Origin: Frigoribacterium faeni
GTDB lineage: Bacteria > Actinomycetota > Actinomycetes > Actinomycetales > Microbacteriaceae
Reading direction: 5' to 3'
Assembly: GCF_007988805.1 (NCBI RefSeq)
Contig: NZ_BJUV01000002.1
Location: 100,988-164,987, forward strand
DNA: 64,000 nt
How positions within the stretch are numbered: the stretch's first letter is position 1; each line of letters opens with the position of its first letter. Below the pieces are notes generated by a model, which saw only the letters and a program-made list of their open reading frames with translations, did no database searches and was not told the DNA's origin. This document shows positions 55,242-63,909 of the stretch, one piece after another. A program made the translations under genes and the position numbers.

Positions 55242-56213
55242 TCAGACGAAGCGGACGGTCTGCTGGAGTCGATCGCGGATCTCGAAGACGTCGGAGATCG
55301 TGCTGCGGTCGGAGAGGTCCGGCCCGTGGCGGAGCACCTGAGGGAGCAGCGACCGACGGAGCACGAACGTGCCGCTGCGGCGACCGCGCCCCACCGGCTC
55401 GAGCGCGGCGGCGAAGTCGTCGTCGGGCACCACGATCAGCTGATGGGTGAACGAGACCCGGGTGTCCCGTCGGACGGCACGGGCCTGGCGCGTGAGATCG
55501 CGGACGGGCTGCTCGTGCTCGGGGATGCCGCGCCCGACGAGCTCGCCTCTCTGCAGCGAGACCTCGCTCCCCCAGTCGGACGACTGGACGGCGAACAGAC
55601 CGGAGGGTCCGAGGACGATGTGGTCGAGCTTGCCCTCGGTCCCGGCGTCGACGTCGCTCCAGATCGTGAAGCCGATGCCGAGCTCGGTGACCGTGGCGAC
55701 GGTGGCCTCCTCCGCCAGGGCGTCGGCCAGGACGTGGCGGATCTCGGGAGGCGCGGTGCGGACCAGGCGCTCGTCGTACGGATCGTCGAGGGGGACGCCG
55801 CGCCCGACCCACTCGCGCATGAGGTCGAGGTAGCGCTCCCGGTTCGCTCCCCCGGGATGCCCGTGGACGCGGGCCCGGGGCTTGGAGTCGGTGCGGTTCG
55901 ACTCGCGCGGAGGAGCCCAGCCCGTGGCGGAGCCGGCCGAGGCGGACCAGGCGGAGGAGCCGCCGGCGCCCGAACCGGTCGAAGCGTGCCCGGTCGACGT
56001 CGGACGTCGCCGGTCGTAGGCCGCTCGCGCCTCCGGCGTGCCGATCTGCTCCCACGCCACCTGGAGGGCGCGGAACGCCGAGGCGCTGCCGCCGAGATCG
56101 GGATGGGTCTCGCGCGCGAGGCGGCGATACGCTCGACGGAGCTCGTCGTCCGTGGCCGAGCTGGCGACGCCGAGGACCTCGTACGGGGTCGCGGATGCGG
56201 GGCTGGGCGTCAC
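55242..56213 (-). CDS. J-domain protein with a C-terminal NERD-like domain
   Basis: 323 residues. The J domain (about 9-70) has the HPD motif at residues 37-39 and so should stimulate DnaK. A Ser/Gly-rich linker (71-110) is followed by a NERD-like region (about 165-270) with GTEGKLDHIVLGPSGLFAVQ. The nuclease signature is degraded: where active members have an acidic residue and a Lys (E/D-x-K), this protein has Gln210 and Ser212. It may therefore bind rather than cut nucleic acid. No dnaK is in the window. Confidence 0.8.
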   Translation of the reverse strand: MTPSPASATPYEVLGVASSATDDELRRAYRRLARETHPDLGGSASAFRALQVAWEQIGTPEARAAYDRRRPTSTGHASTGSGAGGSSAWSASAGSATGWAPPRESNRTDSKPRARVHGHPGGANRERYLDLMREWVGRGVPLDDPYDERLVRTAPPEIRHVLADALAEEATVATVTELGIGFTIWSDVDAGTEGKLDHIVLGPSGLFAVQSSDWGSEVSLQRGELVGRGIPEHEQPVRDLTRQARAVRRDTRVSFTHQLIVVPDDDFAAALEPVGRGRRSGTFVLRRSLLPQVLRHGPDLSDRSTISDVFEIRDRLQQTVRFV

Positions 56214-56262
56214 GACGACGAGGATACCGGGGGTGGCCTGAGCGTCGGGATCGGCGGACGGG

Positions 56263-56658
56263 TCAGCGCGTCGCGGGGTTCGCCGCCCGGGCGGCGCGTG
56301 CGGCCCGCCAGGCCCGCCAGCGGAGACGCAGACGGTGGGCGACGCGGCGCAGCGACTGCAGGATGCGGTGGGCGAGGGGGAACTCCGTGCCCAGGAGTGC
56401 GACCCCCAGGAACACGATGAGCCAGCCCGGGCCCGGCAGCGGGACCAGGATCAGCCCGATGACGACGACGAGGAGACCCACCACGGCCACCGCGACCTTG
56501 TAGAGCGCGCGCAGACGGGGGAACCCGTCGAGCCGGGCACGCTGACGCCGGTACGTCGCACGGAGGCGATGACCGCGCCCGGTGCCGCCGTGGGCCTCGG
56601 GAGGCGCGGTGACGATCACGGGGACGTCGCGCTGCGGGCTCGTGCTCGGGTTCGTCAT
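56263..56658 (-). CDS. PGPGW-motif transmembrane protein (TIGR02611-like)
   Basis: 131 residues. Two closely spaced helices (about 54-73 and 78-96) contain VPLPGPGWLIVFLGVALLG, the PGPGW signature. The C-terminus is very basic (RRVAHRLRLRWRAWRAAR). Family function is unknown. Confidence 0.85.
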   Translation of the reverse strand: MTNPSTSPQRDVPVIVTAPPEAHGGTGRGHRLRATYRRQRARLDGFPRLRALYKVAVAVVGLLVVVIGLILVPLPGPGWLIVFLGVALLGTEFPLAHRILQSLRRVAHRLRLRWRAWRAARAARAANPATR

Positions 56659-56802
56659 GGGGAGACCCTACGCAGCAGCCCTGGCAGGCACCGCCGCGAC
56701 GGCTGCCAAGCGTCTGTGTGCGGGAGGGGCGCGCCACCGGGCCGTGCGCCTCCTTCCTTCCTTCCTGAGAGCTCGGCGGGGGTCGGAGCGTAGTCAGGAA
56801 AC

Positions 56803-57774
56803 ATGGATTACACACACCTCGGACGTACAGGGCTGTCCGTCTCGCGTGCCGTTCTCGGGACGATGAACTTCGGTCCGCAGACCACGGAGGACGACTCCCA
56901 CTCGATCATGGACCGGGCCCACGAGCTCGGCGTCAACTTCTTCGACACGGCCGACGTGTACGGCTGGGAGAAGGGCGAGGGCATCACCGAGCAGATCATC
57001 GGGAGATGGTTCGCGAAGGGCGGCGGCCGTCGCGAGAAGACCGTGCTCGCCACCAAGCTCTACGGCGACATGGGCGACTGGCCGAACGAGGGCAGGCTCA
57101 GCGCCCTCCACATCCGTCGGGCGCTCGACGCGAGCCTGCGCCGTCTGCAGACGGACCACATCGACCTGTACCAGTTCCATCACGTCGACCGGGAGACCCC
57201 CTGGGACGAGATCTGGCAGGCCATGGAGGTCGCCGTGCAGCAGGGCAAGGTGCTCTACGTCGGGAGCAGCAACTTCGCCGGCTGGCACATCGCCCAGGCC
57301 CAGGAGGCGGCGAAGGCGCGCCACTTCACCGGGCTCGTCAGCGAGCAGTCGATCTACAACCTGATCGTGCGCGACGTCGAGCGCGAGACCCTGCCGGCCG
57401 CCCGGCACTACGGACTCGGCATGATCCCATGGTCGCCGCTGAACGGCGGGCTGCTCGGCGGGGTCATCGAGAAGACCGAGGAGGGCTCTCGTCGTCTCGA
57501 GGGACGCAGCGCCGACTACGTCGCCGCGCACCGCGACCAGCTCGAGGCCTACGAGGCGGTGGCCCGCGACCTGGGCCACGCGCCGGGCGAGCTCGCCCTC
57601 GCCTGGTTGCTGCACCAGCCGGGCGTGACCGGGCCCATCACCGGGCCGCGCACGATGGCTCAACTCGAATCGGCCGTCGCGGCCGTCGACATCCGGCTGG
57701 ACGACGACGCGCTCTCGCGTCTGGACGAGATCTTCCCCGGGCACCGCACGTCGCCCGAAGACTACGCATGGTGA
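56803..57774 (+). CDS. Aldo/keto reductase
   Basis: 323-residue NADPH-dependent TIM-barrel oxidoreductase. Catalytic tetrad residues are Asp in FFDTADVYG, Tyr of the same segment, Lys in VLATKLYG and His in YQFHHVD. The NADP-binding end has TGPITGPRTMAQLE. Resembles the YajO/YhdN group. The substrate is not predictable. Start at ATG 56803; the next AKR gene follows after 13 bases. Confidence 0.93.
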   Translation: MDYTHLGRTGLSVSRAVLGTMNFGPQTTEDDSHSIMDRAHELGVNFFDTADVYGWEKGEGITEQIIGRWFAKGGGRREKTVLATKLYGDMGDWPNEGRLSALHIRRALDASLRRLQTDHIDLYQFHHVDRETPWDEIWQAMEVAVQQGKVLYVGSSNFAGWHIAQAQEAAKARHFTGLVSEQSIYNLIVRDVERETLPAARHYGLGMIPWSPLNGGLLGGVIEKTEEGSRRLEGRSADYVAAHRDQLEAYEAVARDLGHAPGELALAWLLHQPGVTGPITGPRTMAQLESAVAAVDIRLDDDALSRLDEIFPGHRTSPEDYAW

Positions 57775-57787
57775 GAAGGAGAACGAC

Positions 57788-58651
57788 ATGAGGACGAGAA
57801 CAATCGGAGACGTCACCGTCAGCGCGATCGGCCTGGGCGGCATGCCCCTGTCGATCGAGGGACGACCGGACGAGCGACAGGCCGTCTCGACGATCCACGC
57901 CGCACTCGAGCAGGGCATCACCCTGATCGACACGGCGGACGCGTACCACCAGCCCGGTGATCACGAGGTCGGCCACAACGAGGAGCTGATCGCCCGTGCG
58001 CTGGCGAGCTACCACGCCGACACGACGGAGGTGCTCGTCGCGACCAAGGGCGGGCATCTGCGCCCCGGCCCCGGGGACTGGGCCCAGAACGGCGACCCCG
58101 CCTACCTCAAGGAGGCCGCTCGAGCGTCGGCCAAGCGCCTCGGCGTGGACGCCATCGGCCTCTACCAGTTCCACCGGCCGGACCCTAAGGTGCCGTACGC
58201 GGACTCGATCGGCGCCCTCGCGGAGCTCCTCGACGAGGGGATCATCCGGATGGCCGGCATCTCGAACGCGAACCCCGCGCAGATCCGCGAGGCGAACACG
58301 GTGCTCGACAACCGTCTGGTGTCGGTGCAGAACCAGTACTCGCCGGCCTTCCGGTCGAGCGAGGAGGAGCTCGTGCTCTGCGACGAGCTGGGCATCGCGT
58401 TCCTGCCGTGGAGCCCGCTCGGAGGCATCACGAACGCCGCCGACCTCGGGTCGAAGCACGCCGTGTTCGCCGAGATCGCCAACGCCCGCCGCGTGACGCC
58501 GCAGGTGCTCACCCTCGCGTGGGAGCTGTCGAAGTCGGAGCTCGTGATCCCCATCCCCGGGGCGACCCGACCGCAGACGATCATGAACTCGGCCACGGCC
58601 GCCTCGATCAAGCTCTCGGCCGACGAGATCCAGCGACTCGACGCAGCCTGA
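57788..58651 (+). CDS. Aldo/keto reductase
   Basis: 287-residue member of the same superfamily but not a recent copy of its neighbour. Tetrad residues occur in [23 protein letters not shown] and [13 protein letters not shown] 57788 follows AAGGAGAA. Forms an operon with the AKR before it and the PEBP gene after it (38 bases). Confidence 0.92.
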   Translation: MRTRTIGDVTVSAIGLGGMPLSIEGRPDERQAVSTIHAALEQGITLIDTADAYHQPGDHEVGHNEELIARALASYHADTTEVLVATKGGHLRPGPGDWAQNGDPAYLKEAARASAKRLGVDAIGLYQFHRPDPKVPYADSIGALAELLDEGIIRMAGISNANPAQIREANTVLDNRLVSVQNQYSPAFRSSEEELVLCDELGIAFLPWSPLGGITNAADLGSKHAVFAEIANARRVTPQVLTLAWELSKSELVIPIPGATRPQTIMNSATAASIKLSADEIQRLDAA

Positions 58652-58689
58652 CCGGACCTGAAGACGACCATCCGAGACCGGAGGAACAC

Positions 58690-59238
58690 ATGACCGAATC
58701 ACATCTCACCCGTCCGTACGACATCATCGCGGAGGTGCCGTCGTTCACTCTGACGAGCACCGATCTCGTCGACGGCGGCACCCTCGACCGCCCGCAGGTC
58801 AGCGGCATCATGGGCCCCGGCGGCGATGACGCCAGCCCGCAGCTGAGCTGGTCGGGCGCGCCGGAGGGGACGAAGAGCTTCGCCGTCACCGTCTACGACC
58901 CGTACGCGCCGACCGGGTCGGGGTTCTGGCACTGGGCCGTCGCCGATCTGCCCGCCGACACGACGTCCCTGCCCTCGGGTGCGGGCGACGACACCGGTTC
59001 GGGCCTGCCCGAGGGGGCCGTCCAGCTCACGAACGACGGCGGTCTCGCGCGCTACGTGGGCGCGGCCCCGCCGGCCGGGCACGGACCGCACACCTACTTC
59101 GTCGCCGTCCACGCGCTCGACGTCGAGAAGATCGGGGTCGACGAGTCGGCGAGCCCCGCCTACCTGGGGTTCAACCTGCACTTCCACACCCTCGCCCGTG
59201 CGGTGATCTCGGCGACGTTCGAGGTACCGGCGGAGTGA
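58690..59238 (+). CDS. YbhB/YbcL family Raf kinase inhibitor-like (PEBP) protein
   Basis: 182-residue phosphatidylethanolamine-binding-protein fold. Signature regions are [41 protein letters not shown] (anion-binding pocket with Asp and His) and [13 protein letters not shown]. The bacterial role is unclear. ATG 58690 follows GGAGGAA. Its 3' end overlaps the convergent gene at 59171 by 68 bases. Confidence 0.92.
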   Translation: MTESHLTRPYDIIAEVPSFTLTSTDLVDGGTLDRPQVSGIMGPGGDDASPQLSWSGAPEGTKSFAVTVYDPYAPTGSGFWHWAVADLPADTTSLPSGAGDDTGSGLPEGAVQLTNDGGLARYVGAAPPAGHGPHTYFVAVHALDVEKIGVDESASPAYLGFNLHFHTLARAVISATFEVPAE

Positions 59239-59695
59239 CCCGCTCCGACCCTCCCGTCAGGAGGACGTAGCCGTCGGGCGTCCGCCACCACAGCGCCCGG
59301 AGGCGCAGAGGCCCGGCGCCGAGCCGACTCCGCAGACCCGCCGACCACGCCTCGACACCGAGGCGGTCGGCGGGTCCGTCGTCCACGGACTGCCACACGA
59401 AGGCCACCTGCCGGGCCCGCACGCGCAGCCCCTGATGCCTCAGCATGTCGACGAACTCGTCCAGCTCCGCCGGCCGAGGGAGCAGCGGCGCGTTGTGGAT
59501 GCGACCGGCGGGCGCCACCTGTCGGCCGCGATCGTCGAGGTAGACGAGGTGGACGACCTCGCGGTCGCACGGTTCGTCGCACAGCTCGTCGGCGTAGACC
59601 GTGAGCGCCGTCTCGTCCGCGTCGGCGGGCAGGTCGGGCAGTCGGAGGAACCTCGGGTCGGGGTCGGTGGGGAGCTCGTCTCCGCGGATGCGCAC
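59171..59695 (-). CDS. Hypothetical protein, paralog of the adjacent upstream gene
   Basis: 174 residues, no family recognised, no signal peptide or membrane helix. It shares with the next protein the motif [11 protein letters not shown] (Cys39, Cys43), then [12 protein letters not shown], and VWQS.DD near residue 100. The C-terminal 25 residues are Pro/Arg/Gly-rich and lie in the part that overlaps the PEBP gene, so a frameshift or a natural extension is possible. GTG 59695 starts 3 bases after the upstream stop, so the pair is one operon. Confidence 0.65.
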   Translation of the reverse strand: MRIRGDELPTDPDPRFLRLPDLPADADETALTVYADELCDEPCDREVVHLVYLDDRGRQVAPAGRIHNAPLLPRPAELDEFVDMLRHQGLRVRARQVAFVWQSVDDGPADRLGVEAWSAGLRSRLGAGPLRLRALWWRTPDGYVLLTGGSERVTPPVPRTSPRSPHGRGCGSAG

Positions 59696-59698
59696 GTC

Positions 59699-60118
59699 TC
59701 AGCCCACCAGGGGGATGCAGACGACGTCGGACGGCGTCCGTCTCACCGGCGGATGCACGACGAGTTCACCCGGCTCGATCCGGGCGAGGATGGCCTGCGC
59801 CCATCGCTGGTCGTCGAACGACGCCGACATCGACTCGTCCTCGCTCTGCCAGACGAGGAGGACGGACGACGCCTGCACCCAGTCCGCGACCTCGACGATG
59901 CGAGCGGCGACGAGCTGCGCCCGGTCGTGGCCGGGCTCGACCGGGAGGCCGCTCACGGCGATCGGCGGGGCGAGCGGGACGCCCTCGTGATCGAGGTACA
60001 TCCAGAGCAGGGCGCGACCCTCGCACGGCTCGAGGCAGAAGTCGTCGACGAATCGTTCGAGCTGACGGGCCGTCGGCCGGGGCGCGAGGGTGGGTGGGTA
60101 GGTCTCGAGTGCTGTCAT
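59699..60118 (-). CDS. Hypothetical protein with CxEPC motif, first of a tandem pair
   Basis: 139 residues, no recognised family. DDFCLEPCEGR (Cys28, Cys32), MYLDHEGVPLAPP and VWQSEDES align with its downstream paralog at 59171-59695. The CxxxC pair in an acidic setting could bind a metal or form a disulfide; this is inference. Soluble and probably cytoplasmic. ATG 60118; divergent from the EI24 gene. Confidence 0.65.
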   Translation of the reverse strand: MTALETYPPTLAPRPTARQLERFVDDFCLEPCEGRALLWMYLDHEGVPLAPPIAVSGLPVEPGHDRAQLVAARIVEVADWVQASSVLLVWQSEDESMSASFDDQRWAQAILARIEPGELVVHPPVRRTPSDVVCIPLVG

Positions 60119-60274
60119 GACTCGAGGGTGCCGATCCGATCGGCCGGGGACGACTGGACGCCCCAGGGGCTGTGGACGGACCCGGCCTCGCTCGGCCTGG
60201 GGAGGGAGGACCGGAGGCGGGCTGGGGAGGACGGGGGGCGGCGGCGCGACCGGACCCGCGCCTCCTCGACTCGG

Positions 60275-60280
60275 TACGCT
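60275..60280 (+). promoter_or_regulatory. -10 box for leaderless EI24 gene
   Basis: TACGCT, 6 nt before GTG 60287; no ribosome-binding site. Confidence 0.45.
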
Positions 60281-60286
60281 CTCGGG

Positions 60287-61069
60287 GTGAGCGTGGTCGG
60301 GGAGTTCGTCGGAGGGGTCGGCCTCCTGGGTCGGGGCCTGCGCCTCTGGGCCACGTCGCCGCGTCTGATGCTGCTCGGCGCGATCCCGGCGCTCGTCGTC
60401 GGCGCCGTCTTCGTCGGCCTGGTCGTGGTCGCCGGCGTCGCGGCCGACGACCTCGCGCAGGCGGCGACGCCGTTCGCCGACGGCTGGCCGGAGTGGTCGC
60501 GCCGCCTCGTGCGGATCGCGGCGGGCCTCGCACTCACGGCCCTGGCGGTCCTGCTCGCCGTGGTCGCCTTCACGGCGACCACCCTGCTGGTCGGCGACCC
60601 GTTCTACGAGCGCATCTGGCGGCACGTGGAGACCGCCGAGGGCGATGCGCCGGCCGAGGTCGCGCGCGGCTTCTGGGCCGGGCTGGCCCGGAGCGCCGGC
60701 GACTCGCTGCGCCTCCTCGTCGCGACCGCGGCCGTGGGCCTGCTGCTCTTCGTCGGCGGATTCGCGCCGGTCGTCGGCCAGACCGTCGTGCCGCTGCTCG
60801 GCGCCCTGACCGGCGGGTGGTTCCTGGCCGTCGAGCTGACCGGCTACGCCTTCGACGCACGGGGTCGCACCCTGCGCGAGCGCCGACGGCTCCTGGCGAC
60901 CCGGCGCGCCCGCACCCTCGGACTCGGGACCGCCACCTACCTGCTCTTCTTCGTGCCGCTCGGGGCCGTCGTGGTCATGCCGGCCGCCGTGGCCGCCGCG
61001 ACCCTGCTGGCCCGTGAGGCGACCTCGGCGACCCGTGCAGCGACCGACGACTACCATCGCCCGGCATGA
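60287..61069 (+). CDS. EI24 domain-containing membrane protein (CysZ-like fold)
   Basis: 260 residues with about five hydrophobic segments (around 22-48, 78-102, 135-157, 160-180 and 215-245) and the family-like DPFYERIW near residue 105. EI24/CysZ proteins include sulfate uptake proteins, but actinobacterial members are uncharacterised. GTG 60287 is used; the open frame further upstream is antisense to other genes. ATGA overlap with the next AKR gene. Confidence 0.87.
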   Translation: MSVVGEFVGGVGLLGRGLRLWATSPRLMLLGAIPALVVGAVFVGLVVVAGVAADDLAQAATPFADGWPEWSRRLVRIAAGLALTALAVLLAVVAFTATTLLVGDPFYERIWRHVETAEGDAPAEVARGFWAGLARSAGDSLRLLVATAAVGLLLFVGGFAPVVGQTVVPLLGALTGGWFLAVELTGYAFDARGRTLRERRRLLATRRARTLGLGTATYLLFFVPLGAVVVMPAAVAAATLLAREATSATRAATDDYHRPA

Positions 61070-61926
61070 CCGCCCCCGTCGCGCCCGCCCATCCCGTCGT
61101 CACCCTGCCCGACGGCCGCACCGTGCCCGCCCTCGGCCAGGGCACCTGGAATCTCGGTGACGACCCCCGCCGCCGAGAGGCGGAGATCGCCGCCCTCCGG
61201 GCCGGCATCGATGCGGGCCTGACCATGATCGACACGGCCGAGATGTACGGCGGCGGCCGATCGGAGACCCTGGTCGGCGAGGCGGTCGCCGGTCGCCGGG
61301 ACGAGGTGTTCCTGGTGAGCAAGGTGCTGCCGGGCAACGCCTCCCGCCGCGGCACCGTCGACGCCTGCCACGCCAGCCTCGAGCGGCTCGGCACCGATCG
61401 TCTCGACCTCTACCTGCTGCACTGGCGCGGTCGCCACCCCCTGGCCGAGACCGTCGAGGGCCTGGAGGCGCTGGTCGCCGAGGGCGCCATCCGAGGCTGG
61501 GGAGTCAGCAACTTCGACGTCGACGACCTCGACGAGCTCCTCGCGGTGCCCGGCGGCGGCAACGTGCAGACCAACCAGGTGCTCTACAACCTCGCGCGCC
61601 GCGGGCCCGAGTTCGATCTGCTGCCCTGGGCCCGCGAGCACCGGGTGCCTCTGACGTCGTACTCCCCCGTCGACGGCGGCGAGCTGCTCGACCACCCCGT
61701 CCTCGGCGAGGTCGCCGACGACCTGGGGATCTCGCCGACCCAGCTCGCCCTCGCCTGGGTGCTGCGTCTCGCCCCCGACCTGATGGTCGCGGTCAAGGCC
61801 GGGACGGCCGAGCACACGCTCGAGAACGCCGCAGCGCTCGCGGTGGACCTCGACGACCAGGCGTTCGTCCGACTCGAACGGGCGTTCCCGGCGCCGACCT
61901 CGAAGGTGCCGCTCGAGATGCGCTGA
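61066..61926 (+). CDS. Aldo/keto reductase
   Basis: 286-residue AKR, third in this region. Tetrad in [23 protein letters not shown] and [10 protein letters not shown] (His). Resembles the bacterial 2,5-diketo-gluconate reductase/YtbE-like group. Coupled to the EI24 gene by a 4-base overlap. Confidence 0.92.
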   Translation: MTAPVAPAHPVVTLPDGRTVPALGQGTWNLGDDPRRREAEIAALRAGIDAGLTMIDTAEMYGGGRSETLVGEAVAGRRDEVFLVSKVLPGNASRRGTVDACHASLERLGTDRLDLYLLHWRGRHPLAETVEGLEALVAEGAIRGWGVSNFDVDDLDELLAVPGGGNVQTNQVLYNLARRGPEFDLLPWAREHRVPLTSYSPVDGGELLDHPVLGEVADDLGISPTQLALAWVLRLAPDLMVAVKAGTAEHTLENAAALAVDLDDQAFVRLERAFPAPTSKVPLEMR

Positions 61927-61943
61927 CCCGCGCCTCCTCGACT

Positions 61944-61953
61944 CCCCCCCCCC
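61944..61953. repeat. C10 homopolymer
   Basis: Ten consecutive C residues 18 bases after an AKR stop, in the 139-base gap before the mannonate dehydratase gene. Slippage-prone and also a place where sequencing errors occur. Confidence 0.8.
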
Positions 61954-62065
61954 GTCACGGATGCCGGCGCAGGAGGGAGGCGTCCCGGTCGCCGATGCGC
62001 CAGAGTGGTCGTACCAGCCCGGTCGACACCGCCGTCGACCGGACGCGAGCTCCAGAGGACACCGC

Positions 62066-63304
62066 ATGATCATCGACAGAGCCGACGTGATCGTCACCAG
62101 CCCCGACCGCAACTTCGTGACGCTCAAGATCACGACGTCCGACGGCGTCACCGGCCTCGGCGACGCCACCCTGAACGGCCGCGAACTCGCCGTCGTCGCC
62201 TACCTGACCGAGCACGTCGTGCCCCTGTTGATCGGCCGCGATCCGGCTTGCATCGAGGACACCTGGCAGTTCCTGTACCGCAGCGCCTACTGGCGCCGGG
62301 GACCGGTCACCATGGCGGCCATCGCGGCCGTCGACGTCGCCCTCTGGGACATCAAGGCCAAGGTCGCCGGGCTGCCGCTGTACCAGCTGCTCGGCGGCGC
62401 CTCGCGCACCGGGCTGCTGACCTACGGACACGCGTCGGGCAAGGACCTGGAGGAGCTGTTCGACAGCGTCCGCGACCACCAGGAGCAGGGCTACAAGGCC
62501 ATCCGCGTCCAGACCGGGGTGCCCGGCCTGACGTCGATCTACGGCATCGCCTCGAACGCCACCTTCGACGCCAACAGCGGCGTGCGCTACGACCACGAGC
62601 CCGCCCAGCGCGGCGCCCTGCCCAACGAGGAGGACTGGGACACCCGGTCGTACCTGCGCCACGTCCCCACCGTGTTCGAGGCGGTGCGGAACGAGTTCGG
62701 ACCCGAGATCCCGTTGCTGCACGACGGCCACCACCGCATGACGCCGATCCAGGCCGCGCGGCTCGGGAAGAGCCTCGAGCCGTACGACCTGTTCTGGCTG
62801 GAGGACGTGACCCCGGCCGAGAACCCGGAGGCCCTCCGCCTGGTGCGGCAGCACACGACCACTCCCCTGGCGATCGGGGAGATCTTCAACACGGTCTGGG
62901 ACTACCAGCAGATCATCCGGGAGCAGCTCATCGACTACGTCCGGAGCGCCGTGACCCACACCGGCGGCATCACCCACCTGAAGAGGGTGCTCGAGTACGC
63001 CTCGCAGTACCAGATCAAGTCGGGCATGCACGGTCCGACCGACATCTCGCCGGTGGGCATGGCGGCCGCGATGCACCTGGGGCTGGCGATCCACAACTTC
63101 GGCATCCAGGAGTACATGAAGCACGGCGCGAGGACCGACGAGGTGTTCGAGCAGAGCTTCACGTTCGAGGGCGGCATGCTGCACCCGGGCGAGAAGCCCG
63201 GAATCGGCGTCGAGCTGAACGAGCAGGCCGCGGCCGCCCACCCCTACGCTCAGGCGTACCTGCCCTACAACCGCCTCGCGGACGGCACCGTCCACGACTG
63301 GTAG
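62066..63304 (+). CDS. D-mannonate dehydratase-like enolase superfamily protein (ManD/RspA)
   Basis: 412 residues. The mandelate racemase/enolase fold has an N-terminal capping domain and a barrel with [39 protein letters not shown] and [16 protein letters not shown], which carry the magnesium ligands (Asp, Glu, Glu). Closest to ManD, which converts D-mannonate to 2-keto-3-deoxygluconate, though many members have low or no such activity. ATG 62066 follows AGAGGA. The nearby AKRs could act on sugar acids. Confidence 0.92.
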   Translation: MIIDRADVIVTSPDRNFVTLKITTSDGVTGLGDATLNGRELAVVAYLTEHVVPLLIGRDPACIEDTWQFLYRSAYWRRGPVTMAAIAAVDVALWDIKAKVAGLPLYQLLGGASRTGLLTYGHASGKDLEELFDSVRDHQEQGYKAIRVQTGVPGLTSIYGIASNATFDANSGVRYDHEPAQRGALPNEEDWDTRSYLRHVPTVFEAVRNEFGPEIPLLHDGHHRMTPIQAARLGKSLEPYDLFWLEDVTPAENPEALRLVRQHTTTPLAIGEIFNTVWDYQQIIREQLIDYVRSAVTHTGGITHLKRVLEYASQYQIKSGMHGPTDISPVGMAAAMHLGLAIHNFGIQEYMKHGARTDEVFEQSFTFEGGMLHPGEKPGIGVELNEQAAAAHPYAQAYLPYNRLADGTVHDW

Positions 63305-63323
63305 GCGGGGGCGGGTCGACGGG

Positions 63324-63809
63324 TCAGTCGCCGTCGTAGGCGGCCTTCAGCTCGGCGATGACGAGCCGGTTCATGCCCATCATCGCGGCCATGGCCCGGG
63401 ACGCCCCCGCGGCGTCCGGGCCTCCGAGGTACCGGTCCATGACCGAGGGCACGACCTGCCAGGAGAAGCCCCAGCGGTCCGTGACCCAGCCGCACCGCCC
63501 CTCCTCCCCGCCGTCGGCGGCGAAGGCGTCCCAGTAGTGGTCGAGCTCGTCCTGCGACCCGACCGAGATCGACAGCGACAGCGCCTCGGTGGGCTTCGGC
63601 CCGTCGTCGCCGCCGTTCAGCAGCCGGTAGGGCTGTCCGTCGAGCTCGAGGTCGACGACGAGGGCCCGACCGGCCATCGTCGCATCGGGGAGGTCGTCGG
63701 GGTAACGCGAGACGTCGGTGATGCGCGACGAGGGGAACAGGGCGACGTAGAAGTCGGCCGCGGCCTCGATGTCGCGGCCGAACCAGAGGGTGGGGGTGAT
63801 GCGGGGCAT
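63324..63809 (-). CDS. VOC family protein (PhnB-like)
   Basis: 161-residue vicinal-oxygen-chelate fold protein with PRITPTLWFGRDIEAAADFYVALFPSS and the later CGWVTDRWGFSWQVVP, typical of the PhnB/3-demethylubiquinone-like group. Activity is unknown. ATG 63809 is chosen because TAGCGT lies 7 nt upstream; GTG 63818 is inside that box and would be excluded. Confidence 0.88.
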   Translation of the reverse strand: MPRITPTLWFGRDIEAAADFYVALFPSSRITDVSRYPDDLPDATMAGRALVVDLELDGQPYRLLNGGDDGPKPTEALSLSISVGSQDELDHYWDAFAADGGEEGRCGWVTDRWGFSWQVVPSVMDRYLGGPDAAGASRAMAAMMGMNRLVIAELKAAYDGD

Positions 63810-63816
63810 GGCGCTC

Positions 63817-63822
63817 ACGCTA
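63817..63822 (-). promoter_or_regulatory. -10 box for leaderless VOC gene
   Basis: Minus-strand TAGCGT with a 7-nt gap to ATG 63809. Confidence 0.45.
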
Positions 63823-63865
63823 GCCCCACCGCGCCGGCCCGTCGAGGGGTCGGGCCGGTCGACGC

Positions 63866-63909
63866 GGGAGGCGCGGTGCGCGTTCCCGGGATCGCGCACC
63901 GCGCCTCCC
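63866..63909. repeat. Long hairpin with GGAGGCGCGGTGCG arms
   Basis: Perfect 17-bp inverted repeat, GGGAGGCGCGGTGCGCG at 63866-63882 and its complement at 63893-63909, with loop TTCCCGGGAT. It is followed by two further GTGCA(G/A)CGCACC half-copies up to about 63970. It could end a gene lying beyond the window or be a dispersed intergenic repeat. The rest of 63823-64000 shows no gene. Confidence 0.75.

Noticed and set aside
61961..62065. 35-codon N-terminal extension of the ManD-like gene
   Set aside because: It is Arg/Pro-rich with no homology; AGAGGA before ATG 62066 and the family's MII/MKI start support the shorter form.
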